Positions 34,657 through 42,525 of a stretch of 64,000 nucleotides of DNA are shown here, in pieces (positions within the stretch are counted from its first letter, which is position 1; the number at the start of each line of letters is the position of its first letter). Source of the stretch: JANJUB01 sp031386985 (GTDB taxonomy: Bacteria; Armatimonadota; Fimbriimonadia; Fimbriimonadales; Fimbriimonadaceae); the NCBI GenBank assembly GCA_031386985.1, contig JANNCV010000044.1:310001-374000 (forward strand), given 5' to 3'. The notes under the pieces are model-generated. The model saw only the letters and a program-made list of their open reading frames with translations. It was not told the DNA's origin and ran no database searches. The translations under genes and the position numbers were made by a program.

Positions 34657-35332
34657 GGTCACCGCAATCGTTCCCGCGCTGAACGAGCAAGACACGATTG
34701 GCGAGGTCGTCACCCGTCTGCTTGCCTTGCCCCTGGCGATTGAGGTCGTGGTTGTGGATGATGGAAGCACCGACAAAACCCCCGCGATACTGGCGAGTTT
34801 TGGCGAAAAGATCAAGGTTTTGAGAAATGAACAACGCGGCGGAAAGGGCAACGCGATTCGGCAAGCCCTCGCCATTGCAACTGGGGAAGTCGTGATCATC
34901 GAAGACGCCGACCTAGAGTATGTGCCCGAGGAAATTCCGATGTTGGTCCGGCCAATCTTGGATAAGACGGCGGCGGTGGTCTATGGAACGCGGTTTAAGT
35001 TCGGAATGCCCGCCGGAATGGCCCTTCCTAACAAACTCGTGAACTTGCTTCTGGCTTGGTCTGTGCGCCTGCTCTTTTTCAAAAGACTTACCGATGAAGC
35101 CACCTGCTACAAGGCATTTCGGCGCGATGTTTTGCTTGCGATGAACCTAACTTGCCACAGATTTGAGTTTTGCCCGGAGGCTACGGCGAAGGCCTATCGT
35201 CTCGGCCACGCCATTTTGGAGCTTCCAATCAAATATGAGCCCCGAAGCAAAGCCGCTGGGAAGAAGATCCGGTGGACCGATGCGCCGGAAGCATTCTGGA
35301 CACTCTTCAAGCACCGGTTTTCGAAGTTTTAA
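34649..35332 (+). CDS. Glycosyltransferase family 2, DPM1-like
   Basis: 227 residues, no membrane helix. It opens with VTAIVPALNEQDTIGEVV, has VVVDDGSTDKTP and the metal-binding IIEDADLEYVP, then YGTRFKFG, like polyprenyl-phosphate mannosyl/glucosyltransferases. TTG start at 34649 lies inside the end of the upstream gene, an overlap of 8 nt. The link to the sulfur enzyme looks positional only. Confidence 0.88.
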   Translation: MVEVTAIVPALNEQDTIGEVVTRLLALPLAIEVVVVDDGSTDKTPAILASFGEKIKVLRNEQRGGKGNAIRQALAIATGEVVIIEDADLEYVPEEIPMLVRPILDKTAAVVYGTRFKFGMPAGMALPNKLVNLLLAWSVRLLFFKRLTDEATCYKAFRRDVLLAMNLTCHRFEFCPEATAKAYRLGHAILELPIKYEPRSKAAGKKIRWTDAPEAFWTLFKHRFSKF

Positions 35333-35381
35333 GATTTAGCAAAAACTGCACAAAATGTTAACCATTCTTCAATCGAGTTAC

Positions 35382-35390
35382 TGGTAGAAT
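35382..35390 (+). promoter_or_regulatory. Extended -10 promoter of the VOC gene
   Basis: TG-G-TAGAAT, a textbook extended -10, lies 40 nt before the start at 35431. No good -35 is visible 17 nt upstream, as expected for this class. Confidence 0.5.
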
Positions 35391-35430
35391 ATCGTCTACC
35401 ACGGCGATATGCCTGGGAGGACAAACATTT

Positions 35431-35829
35431 ATGGCAGATGAACACGCTCTAGCACAGGGCAAAACTTTTTGTTGGCATGAGGTTTACACGAACGATGTAC
35501 CCGCGACGATTGACTTCTACATGAAGGCACTTGACTGGGAAACAACCTCAATGCCAATGGGTGAACTGGGCGAATATCACATGCTCAAGGCGAACGGACA
35601 GAACGTATGTGGAGTCTTCTCGTTACAAGCTGTGGGCGATCCACATGTGCCCCCTCACTGGTCTACTTACATTGCAGTGGAGGACGTTGACGCTCGCCTA
35701 GCCAAGTGCGTAGCCCTCGGAGCAACCACCCTGATGGGCCCAATGGATGTTGAGACCGTTGGTCGAATGGCTCTCATTTGTGATCCGCAGGGTGCCCATG
35801 TTTGGCTGTTCCAGCCTTCTCAAGAGTAG
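35431..35829 (+). CDS. VOC/glyoxalase-fold protein
   Basis: 132 residues forming one paired beta-alpha-beta-beta-beta domain: FCWHEVYTNDVPATIDFYM at the start, and VEDVDARLAKCVALGATTLMGP then ICDPQGAHVWLFQP at the end. Similar to the single-domain 'VOC family' proteins (27 kDa antigen type). Metal ligands and substrate are not certain. GGAGG precedes the ATG by about 10 nt. Confidence 0.88.
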   Translation: MADEHALAQGKTFCWHEVYTNDVPATIDFYMKALDWETTSMPMGELGEYHMLKANGQNVCGVFSLQAVGDPHVPPHWSTYIAVEDVDARLAKCVALGATTLMGPMDVETVGRMALICDPQGAHVWLFQPSQE

Positions 35830-35841
35830 GCAGATCTTGAT

Positions 35842-35885
35842 TCACGCGGCGTTCGCTGTTAGGTTCCGTTCCGAACGCCGCGTGA
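35842..35885. terminator. Large inverted repeat between convergent genes
   Basis: TCACGCGGCGTTCG pairs perfectly with CGAACGCCGCGTGA (14 bp, 16-nt loop), between the VOC stop and the stop of the opposing kinase gene. There is no strong T-run. The position fits a bidirectional transcription-end hairpin. Confidence 0.55.
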
Positions 35886-35890
35886 CAAGT

Positions 35891-36724
35891 TTAAGGTGCA
35901 AATGCGGTCTCTAATGGCAATAAGGCCGCTCGAACCCTATCCCATGGGCAAGAGTGGTTCTCATGGTCGCCCAAGGCAACGAGACTCCAACCCCAAATTC
36001 TTCGTGGATCCCACCCCGTTCGGTCCGCGATCCTCGTGATTCGTGACTTTAAGTAATCCGTTAGATTCGAAATGTCACCTATCCAATCTATCGGGTTTCG
36101 AATGAACGCCGCCGCTTCAAAGGCAGGATCTCCCCAGAGCCCTTTCGCATCAATTACGATCCACCCATCTGGGCCAAGGATCACGTTTTCGTGATGAAGG
36201 TCGCCGTGGAGTAGTACCCGCTCCGATTGAGAAGCAAGCAGCTCCCTTGTGCGTTCGGACGGGTTTTCGAAATAGGATTCGAGAGGCATAATGCCTCGGC
36301 GTCCGAAATCATTGGCAACCGTCGAGAGACTGGGGGTGGTTTTTCCCCCCGTGACGGCATCGTGTATATCGGAAAGCTCGGACGTGCTCCGATGGCCCCG
36401 TATCGTCTCTGCAAACCCTAGAATGACCGCCAAAGCAACATCCTCGGACTCCCCGATCAGATTGGTCCCAGGTTGAATCCGCTCCATCAGTAAGGCTCCA
36501 GTATCGGCATCAAACCGATAAACATTTGGACCAATATTGCCACTGAAGAGCAAAGCGGCTCGCCAACCGCTGGTCATCTCCTCCCCTCGGAAGGGCATCT
36601 TCAAAATGAGGTTTTCGTGACCGTAAATATGAGCGCAATATCCTGATGCAATATGTTCTAATGGCCCCGTTTGCCACCTTGCTTCTAGCTCTTTTCGAAG
36701 AACAGACTGGCTACTTTGCCTCAT
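35891..36724 (-). CDS. Aminoglycoside/hydroxyurea phosphotransferase-like kinase
   Basis: 277 residues from ATG 36724. The kinase core shows the catalytic-loop motif LLHGDLHHENVILG and the metal-binding GWIVIDAKGLWGDPAFE, as in the APH(6)/hydroxyurea-resistance branch. The glycine loop is short. The true substrate may be an antibiotic or a housekeeping small molecule; sequence alone does not tell. The first 14 nt overlap the end of polA. Confidence 0.82.
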   Translation of the reverse strand: MRQSSQSVLRKELEARWQTGPLEHIASGYCAHIYGHENLILKMPFRGEEMTSGWRAALLFSGNIGPNVYRFDADTGALLMERIQPGTNLIGESEDVALAVILGFAETIRGHRSTSELSDIHDAVTGGKTTPSLSTVANDFGRRGIMPLESYFENPSERTRELLASQSERVLLHGDLHHENVILGPDGWIVIDAKGLWGDPAFEAAAFIRNPIDWIGDISNLTDYLKSRITRIADRTGWDPRRIWGWSLVALGDHENHSCPWDRVRAALLPLETAFAP

Positions 36725-39299
36725 CCCAATTCGGCCCAATCCCGCAGTCCACTTCAATCGGAATGCAGAGCGGCAACGCGCTCTCCATGGCTTCCCTAAG
36801 GGGCTCAATCAGATGCTCTTCGCCCTTGGACAGTTCGAAAACAAGCTCGTCATGAACCTGCAACAGCATCCTCGATTTGTGCCCCGCTAGAATCGCTGGA
36901 ACTTTCAGCATTGCCAGTTTAATCATGTCGCTTGCGGTGCCCTGAATTGGGGCATTCATCGCTTGCCGTTCGGCATACATCCGCTCGTTACGGTTTGCAT
37001 TATGAATGTCGGGGAAATAGCGTCGCCGACCGCACATCGTGGTCGTAAAACCCTTCGCCCGCGCCTCAGCCACGGTCGCCTCGGTGAAACCCTTTACCTT
37101 TGGAAATCGCTCGCGATATTGCTCAATGAGCTTCCGCGCTTCTCCGACCGAAAAAGCTCCGTTGAGCTGATTCGCGAGACCATACTCGGTCACTCCGTAA
37201 AGCACCGCGTAGTTCAAGGTCTTGGCTAAACCGCGTTCTTCTTTCGAAACAGAGGAGCCTTCTTTGTTGAACATCAGCGCCGCCGTTACCGTGTGAACAT
37301 CAACTTTGCGCTGGAAGGCATCAATCAAATTATCCTCGCCGCACATGTGGGCCAGGACGCGCAGTTCAATTTGTGAGTAGTCAAAACTCGCTAATTGAAA
37401 CCCTTCGGCCGGCATGAACGCCTTTCTGATTTTTCGGCCATGCTCCGTTCGAATCGGGATGTTCTGCAAGTTCGGATCGTGCGAACTGAGGCGGCCGGTG
37501 GCGGCGACGGTCTGGGTAAACGTCGTGTGAATCCGTCCGTCTTCACGTATCAGTCGAGGCAGGGCCTCGGCGTAGGTGGAACGTAGCTTTGAATATTCGC
37601 GCCAGCTCAAAACATTCGCAATGATCGGAAAGGCGGGAGCCAGGTTTTGTAGCACCTCAACTCCGGTTGGGTAGCCCGTTTTTGTCTTTTTCGGGCCCGG
37701 AATCATCATTTTCTCAAAGAGGACGTCTCCGAGTTGCTTTGGCGAGCCGATGTTAAAGCTCATCTGGGCTTCCTCATAAATCGCCAGCGAAAGCCGCTCA
37801 ATTTCGACCTCAAGACTGCTTGAAAACTCCTTGAGAAACTCCGGACTGACAACAATACCCGCTTGTTCCATCTGCGCCAAAACTGGCACGAGCGGTTGCT
37901 CTATGTCGGTGAGGACGCCCGTTTGGCCCTCTTTTTCCAGCCGCTCTCGCATTGGCTTCTCTAAGAGCGAAAGCGCGGCCGCCATTTCGGCGGTGGACTG
38001 GGGAGGCGTAACTTCCAAGTAGCCTTGCACTAGATCTCGCAGCACGTAATTCGTTCGGCCCGATTGCAGAACGTAGCCAGCAAGCATCGTATCGAATCGC
38101 ACCGTCTCTCGCTTCTCATTTGCGCCTGCAGTTTTGTAAAGCGGCTTCGCGTCGTGCAAAACCGCCTGGCTTGTCGCCTCCCAAAAGAGCCGCTGACCGT
38201 TAACTTCGGGGGTCTTACGAACCTCTTGGCCACATGCGATGAACGCAACTCGCTCGGGGTCATCAAACATCCCAAGTTGAGCGGTAACGGTCTCGTACTG
38301 GATGCTGAACGGCCGATCTTTCACCCAGTCTCGTATCCGGTCATAGCCCTTAAGCTCCATCAAATCAATCTCAATCCGCTCAGATTCCACGCTAACTTTC
38401 GGCGCGCTTGCCTCAAATCCGTCCCGATACTTGCCCAAAACGGCATCCATGCGCTTCACATGAGATCTCAATTCGTAGAGCTCAAGGAAGGCCTTCGCTG
38501 CCTGAAACTCGTTTTCATCAAGCTTGAAATCATCGAAAGTCAAGGCAACCGGGGCCTCTCGATTGATCGTCGCGAGCCATTTGGATTTGAGCATTTGCTC
38601 CTTGACGGGCTCAATCTTCTTTTGGAATTTGGGCTCGACCTCGTCCCAATGCTCCAGCATGTTCTCGATCGTTCCAAACTGCTGAATGAGCTGGGTTGCC
38701 CCTTTCTCGCCGATGCCGGGAACGCCGGGGATGTTGTCGCTGGTGTCTCCCACGATTGACTTGTAGTCGGGCACGAGCAAGGCTTCAAAACCGTAGCGAT
38801 TAACAACATCTTGCGGGCCATAGAAGACGACTTCAGTGACTCCCTGCTTCATCGTCATCACGCGCACGTCATCGTCAACCAACTGGAGCGCATCTAAGTC
38901 TCCGGTGACAATCGTGGTGCGATAACCATGCGATTTCGCATGCTTAGCGATCGTGCCAACTACATCATCCGCCTCGAATCCGGTGACTTCGAAGCTGGGA
39001 ATGCCCAAGGCGGCTATGAGATCGCGACTGACCCTCAGCTGGCTCTTGAGTTCGTCCGGTGTCTCCCGCCGCGTTCCCTTGTACTCCGAGAACTCGACGT
39101 GCCGAAACGTCTTGCCGGGGGCATCTAGGGCTACCGCCACTGCATCCGGGCGATCCTTTTCAAGGATGTAAAACAGCATGCTAACGAACCCATAAATGGC
39201 ATTCGTGGGCCGCCCATCGCTTGTGCTGAGAAATCGCGTCGCGAAGAACGCGCGATAAAGAAGGCTGTAACCATCGAGCACAACGAGATGCTTGGACAT
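36711..39299 (-). CDS. polA: DNA polymerase I
   Basis: 862 residues. The N-terminal 5' nuclease domain (residues 1-~290) keeps VLDGYSLLYRAFFA, TGFEADD and VGDTSDNIPGVPGIGEKGA. The 3'-5' exonuclease fold (~305-470) is present but lacks the DxE and other metal ligands (SIQYETV where DTET would be), so no proofreading is expected. The polymerase domain has motif A DYSQIELRVLAHM, motif B KTLNYAVLYG and motif C QVHDELVFE. A TAGCCT box and an AGGAG lie just before the ATG. Confidence 0.96.
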   Translation of the reverse strand: MSKHLVVLDGYSLLYRAFFATRFLSTSDGRPTNAIYGFVSMLFYILEKDRPDAVAVALDAPGKTFRHVEFSEYKGTRRETPDELKSQLRVSRDLIAALGIPSFEVTGFEADDVVGTIAKHAKSHGYRTTIVTGDLDALQLVDDDVRVMTMKQGVTEVVFYGPQDVVNRYGFEALLVPDYKSIVGDTSDNIPGVPGIGEKGATQLIQQFGTIENMLEHWDEVEPKFQKKIEPVKEQMLKSKWLATINREAPVALTFDDFKLDENEFQAAKAFLELYELRSHVKRMDAVLGKYRDGFEASAPKVSVESERIEIDLMELKGYDRIRDWVKDRPFSIQYETVTAQLGMFDDPERVAFIACGQEVRKTPEVNGQRLFWEATSQAVLHDAKPLYKTAGANEKRETVRFDTMLAGYVLQSGRTNYVLRDLVQGYLEVTPPQSTAEMAAALSLLEKPMRERLEKEGQTGVLTDIEQPLVPVLAQMEQAGIVVSPEFLKEFSSSLEVEIERLSLAIYEEAQMSFNIGSPKQLGDVLFEKMMIPGPKKTKTGYPTGVEVLQNLAPAFPIIANVLSWREYSKLRSTYAEALPRLIREDGRIHTTFTQTVAATGRLSSHDPNLQNIPIRTEHGRKIRKAFMPAEGFQLASFDYSQIELRVLAHMCGEDNLIDAFQRKVDVHTVTAALMFNKEGSSVSKEERGLAKTLNYAVLYGVTEYGLANQLNGAFSVGEARKLIEQYRERFPKVKGFTEATVAEARAKGFTTTMCGRRRYFPDIHNANRNERMYAERQAMNAPIQGTASDMIKLAMLKVPAILAGHKSRMLLQVHDELVFELSKGEEHLIEPLREAMESALPLCIPIEVDCGIGPNWDEAK

Positions 39300-39352
39300 T
39301 GGCTCCTAGGCTACCCAAAGCGTAGACGCACCTTTGCAAAGCAACGTGCGAG

Positions 39353-40054
39353 TTAACCGTCCGAAACCCCCGCCCGGCTAGGGGCCACTACCTTCACCGT
39401 CCCATCCACCTGCGGTTCAAACCGATAAACCTTATCGGCAAAAGGCTCTAACAGTGAGAGCTCATGGTGGCTTATGAGGATCGTTTGGAATCCAAGCTTC
39501 TTACCCGCATCCTTGATGATGGCAACGAGGCGAGGCACCAAATCGGGCCGAAGCCATGCGTCCGGCTCATCTAACACAAGAAACTTACGATGCGTGTCCG
39601 ATTGATTTAGGCTCATCATCTGCAGCGCAATAATTCGAAGGCCGACCGAGAGGATATTCACCACGCTACCGCCTTGGGCGCGTAGGGCATCCTCCTCTTG
39701 GCCATCTCGGGTTATGACAAACTCAACCGTGGCCGAGCCGCGCTTATAATCGGTCTTAACTTTCAGCTCGATGGGTTGCTCCAGCACCTCTTGCAGCCAT
39801 TCGGTGAGATTCTTGGCGAGGATGTCGGCGGTGTTGCGAAACATCGCTTGGCTGAGTTGGTCGAGCGCGTCGGCAACCTTGGGAGCGAGCTCCAAGAAAT
39901 TCGTCGCCTGCTTGATCCCCCGATTTTCCAAAGCCAAATTTGATTGAGTTTGACTCCGAAGGGTTTCCAAACGATTGAGGAGCAACCGAGCCTTTGCCGG
40001 GGTTGGTAACTCGGCCAGAACAGGCAGTTCGGGATAACGATAGCGGCGTCTCAT
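39353..40054 (-). CDS. Split SMC/Rad50-like ATPase, C-terminal lobe
   Basis: 233 residues. It lacks Walker A. Residues 1-90 are helical and charged, a likely coiled-coil return arm. A signature-like loop QGGSVVNILSVGLRIIAL (127-144) stands in the position of LSGGQ, followed by Walker B KFLVLDEPDAWL (157-168) and the H-loop ISHH (194-197). These are the parts missing from the protein at 41275-42483, so the two should combine into one ABC-type ATPase head. Overlaps the 93-residue coiled-coil gene by 4 nt. Confidence 0.85.
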   Translation of the reverse strand: MRRRYRYPELPVLAELPTPAKARLLLNRLETLRSQTQSNLALENRGIKQATNFLELAPKVADALDQLSQAMFRNTADILAKNLTEWLQEVLEQPIELKVKTDYKRGSATVEFVITRDGQEEDALRAQGGSVVNILSVGLRIIALQMMSLNQSDTHRKFLVLDEPDAWLRPDLVPRLVAIIKDAGKKLGFQTILISHHELSLLEPFADKVYRFEPQVDGTVKVVAPSRAGVSDG

Positions 40055-40332
40055 TGCGGTTCGCTGAATGCCTTGTCTACTTCTCTCAGTTCGCTTTCGA
40101 TAGAATCCAGTAGTTTTTGGTAGTCGAGCCGCTTCATCTCGTTTTCCCTTTCCATTTTTTGGAGCATTTGCTCCAGTTGGTTCAGGTCATCGGTCCCAAA
40201 GGCCCCCTTGGCTTCCGCTTGTAGCTTTTGCAACTCTTCTTTTGCCTTCTCGAGCAGAGCATTTGCTTTGGCTTTTTTCTCGTTGAGGTTGTTAAATCGC
40301 TCCCTCAGTTGTTCGATTGATTGAATATCCAT
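40051..40332 (-). CDS. Small coiled-coil protein of the split Rad50-like operon
   Basis: 93 residues, almost entirely charged heptads rich in Lys/Glu/Leu/Gln (LREKEE-like pattern from residue 8 to 88). It has no cysteine and no hydrophobic segment. It sits between the nuclease and the C-lobe genes with 1-nt and 4-nt overlaps, so it is probably a third piece of the coiled-coil arm or a linker subunit. No independent family recognised. Confidence 0.75.
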   Translation of the reverse strand: MDIQSIEQLRERFNNLNEKKAKANALLEKAKEELQKLQAEAKGAFGTDDLNQLEQMLQKMERENEMKRLDYQKLLDSIESELREVDKAFSEPQ

Positions 40333-41282
40333 TAGGTGTTCTTTCCTTGCAAAACCGTGTCAGCAAGTTCTCGAATTTCGCGAGAGACTTCGGGCTCAAA
40401 CTGGCCAAGATTATCTTCAAGATAGTGCATCAAACCTTCGCCGCTGGTTCGGTTTGCCGTGAGCTCGGCGAGGCTATTGATGATGGCTTCCGACCCCGAA
40501 ACAGCTCTCGGCGAAGCTACCTGCTCGAAAAACACTTCATCAGCGGGCGCATGGGGGAGGTCAACATACTTTGACGAGAACCCGGCCCCCTTTGTGTATT
40601 CCCCAGCGGCGATGTCAATGCGGAGGATTGCGGGAGCATGCTCTCGCTCACTTCGCGAGGTCCGGGTCATGTTTCCGGGATTCATCCAGAGCGTCTTTCG
40701 AACGCGAACATCATCACGGCGAAAGTGCAGGTGCCCGTTCACCACCACGTCAATGCCGCTGATCTCTTCCAATCGCCGAGTGCTACGATCTTCCGGCCCC
40801 AGTTGCAGATCGTGATGGGTCATCCAGAAAACAAGTACATCCGACTTTACACCTGGCCAAAACGTGTCGCTCCAAAACTGGCCAAAGCTGCTCCCACCTA
40901 CGATCACATTTCGCCCGTTCATCTGACCGCTCCAAAAGTCCGACTCTGATACCTGACGTAAAAGTTGAGCGCTCACAAGCACAGAAAAGGTGTCGTTTTC
41001 CTGTAGCGACGCCTCGTGAATATCGTGGTTTCCGTAGATACCAATCACTTCACGATCAACCAGGAGCTGACAGACCTCGCCAACGAGCCAGTTCGCGTTG
41101 TCCCGGGGCGTGTGAAACAAATCCCCCAAGACGCAAGGCAATAGGCGGTTTTCGCGGGCGTAATCCAGTGACCACGCAAGCTTACGCAATACCACCCGCG
41201 GATAATCATCCTTTCGCATTCCAATGTTTCGGTGAGCCAGATGAGGATCGCCAATAAAGAGCAGTCCGGTGTAGTCAGACAT
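40332..41282 (-). CDS. Mre11/SbcD-like metallophosphoesterase
   Basis: 316 residues. All phosphoesterase metal motifs are present in order: GDPHL (11-15), LGDLFHTP (52-59), GNHDIHE (84-90), MTHHDLQ (154-160) and NGHLHF (182-187). This is the Mre11/SbcD arrangement, with a C-terminal capping or ATPase-binding segment (about 225-316). A nuclease acting on DNA ends is inferred from the neighbouring Rad50-like halves. Overlaps the N-lobe gene by 8 nt and the coiled-coil gene by 1 nt. Confidence 0.88.
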   Translation of the reverse strand: MSDYTGLLFIGDPHLAHRNIGMRKDDYPRVVLRKLAWSLDYARENRLLPCVLGDLFHTPRDNANWLVGEVCQLLVDREVIGIYGNHDIHEASLQENDTFSVLVSAQLLRQVSESDFWSGQMNGRNVIVGGSSFGQFWSDTFWPGVKSDVLVFWMTHHDLQLGPEDRSTRRLEEISGIDVVVNGHLHFRRDDVRVRKTLWMNPGNMTRTSRSEREHAPAILRIDIAAGEYTKGAGFSSKYVDLPHAPADEVFFEQVASPRAVSGSEAIINSLAELTANRTSGEGLMHYLEDNLGQFEPEVSREIRELADTVLQGKNT

Positions 41283-42483
41283 GGGTTGCTCCCAGGTGAT
41301 CCAATACTTTCTCTGGGGTCAATTGGCCGCCGCAGGTGGGACACGTCGGGTTCTCTTGAACCCACTGTTGAGCCAGGGTTTTAAACTCCTTTCGCTCGGC
41401 TTCAACGAGAGCGGAGGACTCGCTGAGTTCTTGAATACCGGCGTTAACCTTCTGAATCTGCGCAACAATATAGGCGAGCGGATTGGTGTCGGCCAGAATG
41501 GGTGGGGCTTGCATTCTGCTCACGGCATCAATCTTTGGTCCGAGCAAGGTCACTTGCTTCATACGACCCTTTACCGCGGCGATATGGGCTGACAGCGGAA
41601 GTGGATTGGCCAACATGGGGGCTTCCCGGAGCTTCGCCAGCGAGTCTGATTGGGTCTTGCTTGTCTCCCTCTCCTGTTCGAGCCTGTTTAGGTCGCCCAC
41701 CAAACGGCGCAGCGCCATTGAGTCGGATTGTGGCGGAACTCCTTCTATGTTCGACAAAGCCTTCGTCTGGGCGGCCAATTCGTTGCCAATCACTTCGGTT
41801 TCATCAAGCTTTGCAATGAGCGAACGCAATGCCGAAACCCGATTCCGAACCTCTAGCAGGTCATGATGGGCTTCTTCGACATTTCTAACGCGCTGTTCGG
41901 TCTCGGCCAAACTGGTGAACGCCGCCGCTTGTTTCTCAAGATTCGAGACGCGCTCTTCGGCCCTCCGCTTGTCGCCTCGGGCATCAAATGTCTTCGTCGC
42001 CAACAACTTCTGCATTTCAAGCAGATAGCCAGCATCGCTGCTTGCCGCAAAAAATGTCGCCGCATCCGCGCCTTTCCCGCCGACTAAGAAGATTGGATTC
42101 TTTTGGTCGGCGAAGTGAAGATCAAACTGTACGTTTCTTGTTTCCCCCCCGGTGACAAGCGCGCAACGGAGATGCTCGTCAAGGTCTTCGGGGCGGCGCG
42201 TTCGGCTGATTTCGCGCTCATTGATTTGATACGTGGCAAAATTCTGAGCGCGGGTGAAGCAGATACGTGAGCCCTCGCTGGTTTCCACCGTCACCTTTGC
42301 CTCCTTTTGACCATGGCGAATGAACTTGTTGGACTTGTCATTCGTGTTCAAACATTGCAGGGCCAAAACCACCGCTGATTTGCCGCAGTTGTTGGGACCG
42401 GTGAGAATCGTGAGCCCATCCGCCGGCTCTATCACCGTTCGAACGTGGGTCATGAAGTTCTCTAGAACGATGCGCCGAATCAC
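41275..42483 (-). CDS. Split SMC/Rad50-like ATPase, N-terminal lobe with coiled coil and zinc hook
   Basis: 402 residues from GTG 42483. It begins IRRIVLENFMTH and has Walker A GPNNCGKSA (about 28-36) but no Walker B or signature. Residues ~160-370 are coiled coil. The chain ends shortly after NPTCPTCGGQLTPEK, a CxxC zinc-hook motif like the Rad50 apex. So the protein stops where Rad50 would turn back. The returning arm and second half-head are encoded downstream. A TATCCT box ends 7 nt before the GTG; TTG 42516 is a longer but less likely start because it lies almost on the divergent prfA start. Confidence 0.85.
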   Translation of the reverse strand: MIRRIVLENFMTHVRTVIEPADGLTILTGPNNCGKSAVVLALQCLNTNDKSNKFIRHGQKEAKVTVETSEGSRICFTRAQNFATYQINEREISRTRRPEDLDEHLRCALVTGGETRNVQFDLHFADQKNPIFLVGGKGADAATFFAASSDAGYLLEMQKLLATKTFDARGDKRRAEERVSNLEKQAAAFTSLAETEQRVRNVEEAHHDLLEVRNRVSALRSLIAKLDETEVIGNELAAQTKALSNIEGVPPQSDSMALRRLVGDLNRLEQERETSKTQSDSLAKLREAPMLANPLPLSAHIAAVKGRMKQVTLLGPKIDAVSRMQAPPILADTNPLAYIVAQIQKVNAGIQELSESSALVEAERKEFKTLAQQWVQENPTCPTCGGQLTPEKVLDHLGATHV

Positions 42484-42525
42484 AGTCCCAAGGATACCGA
42501 ACCAAGCCCGGTACAATTGAAGTCA

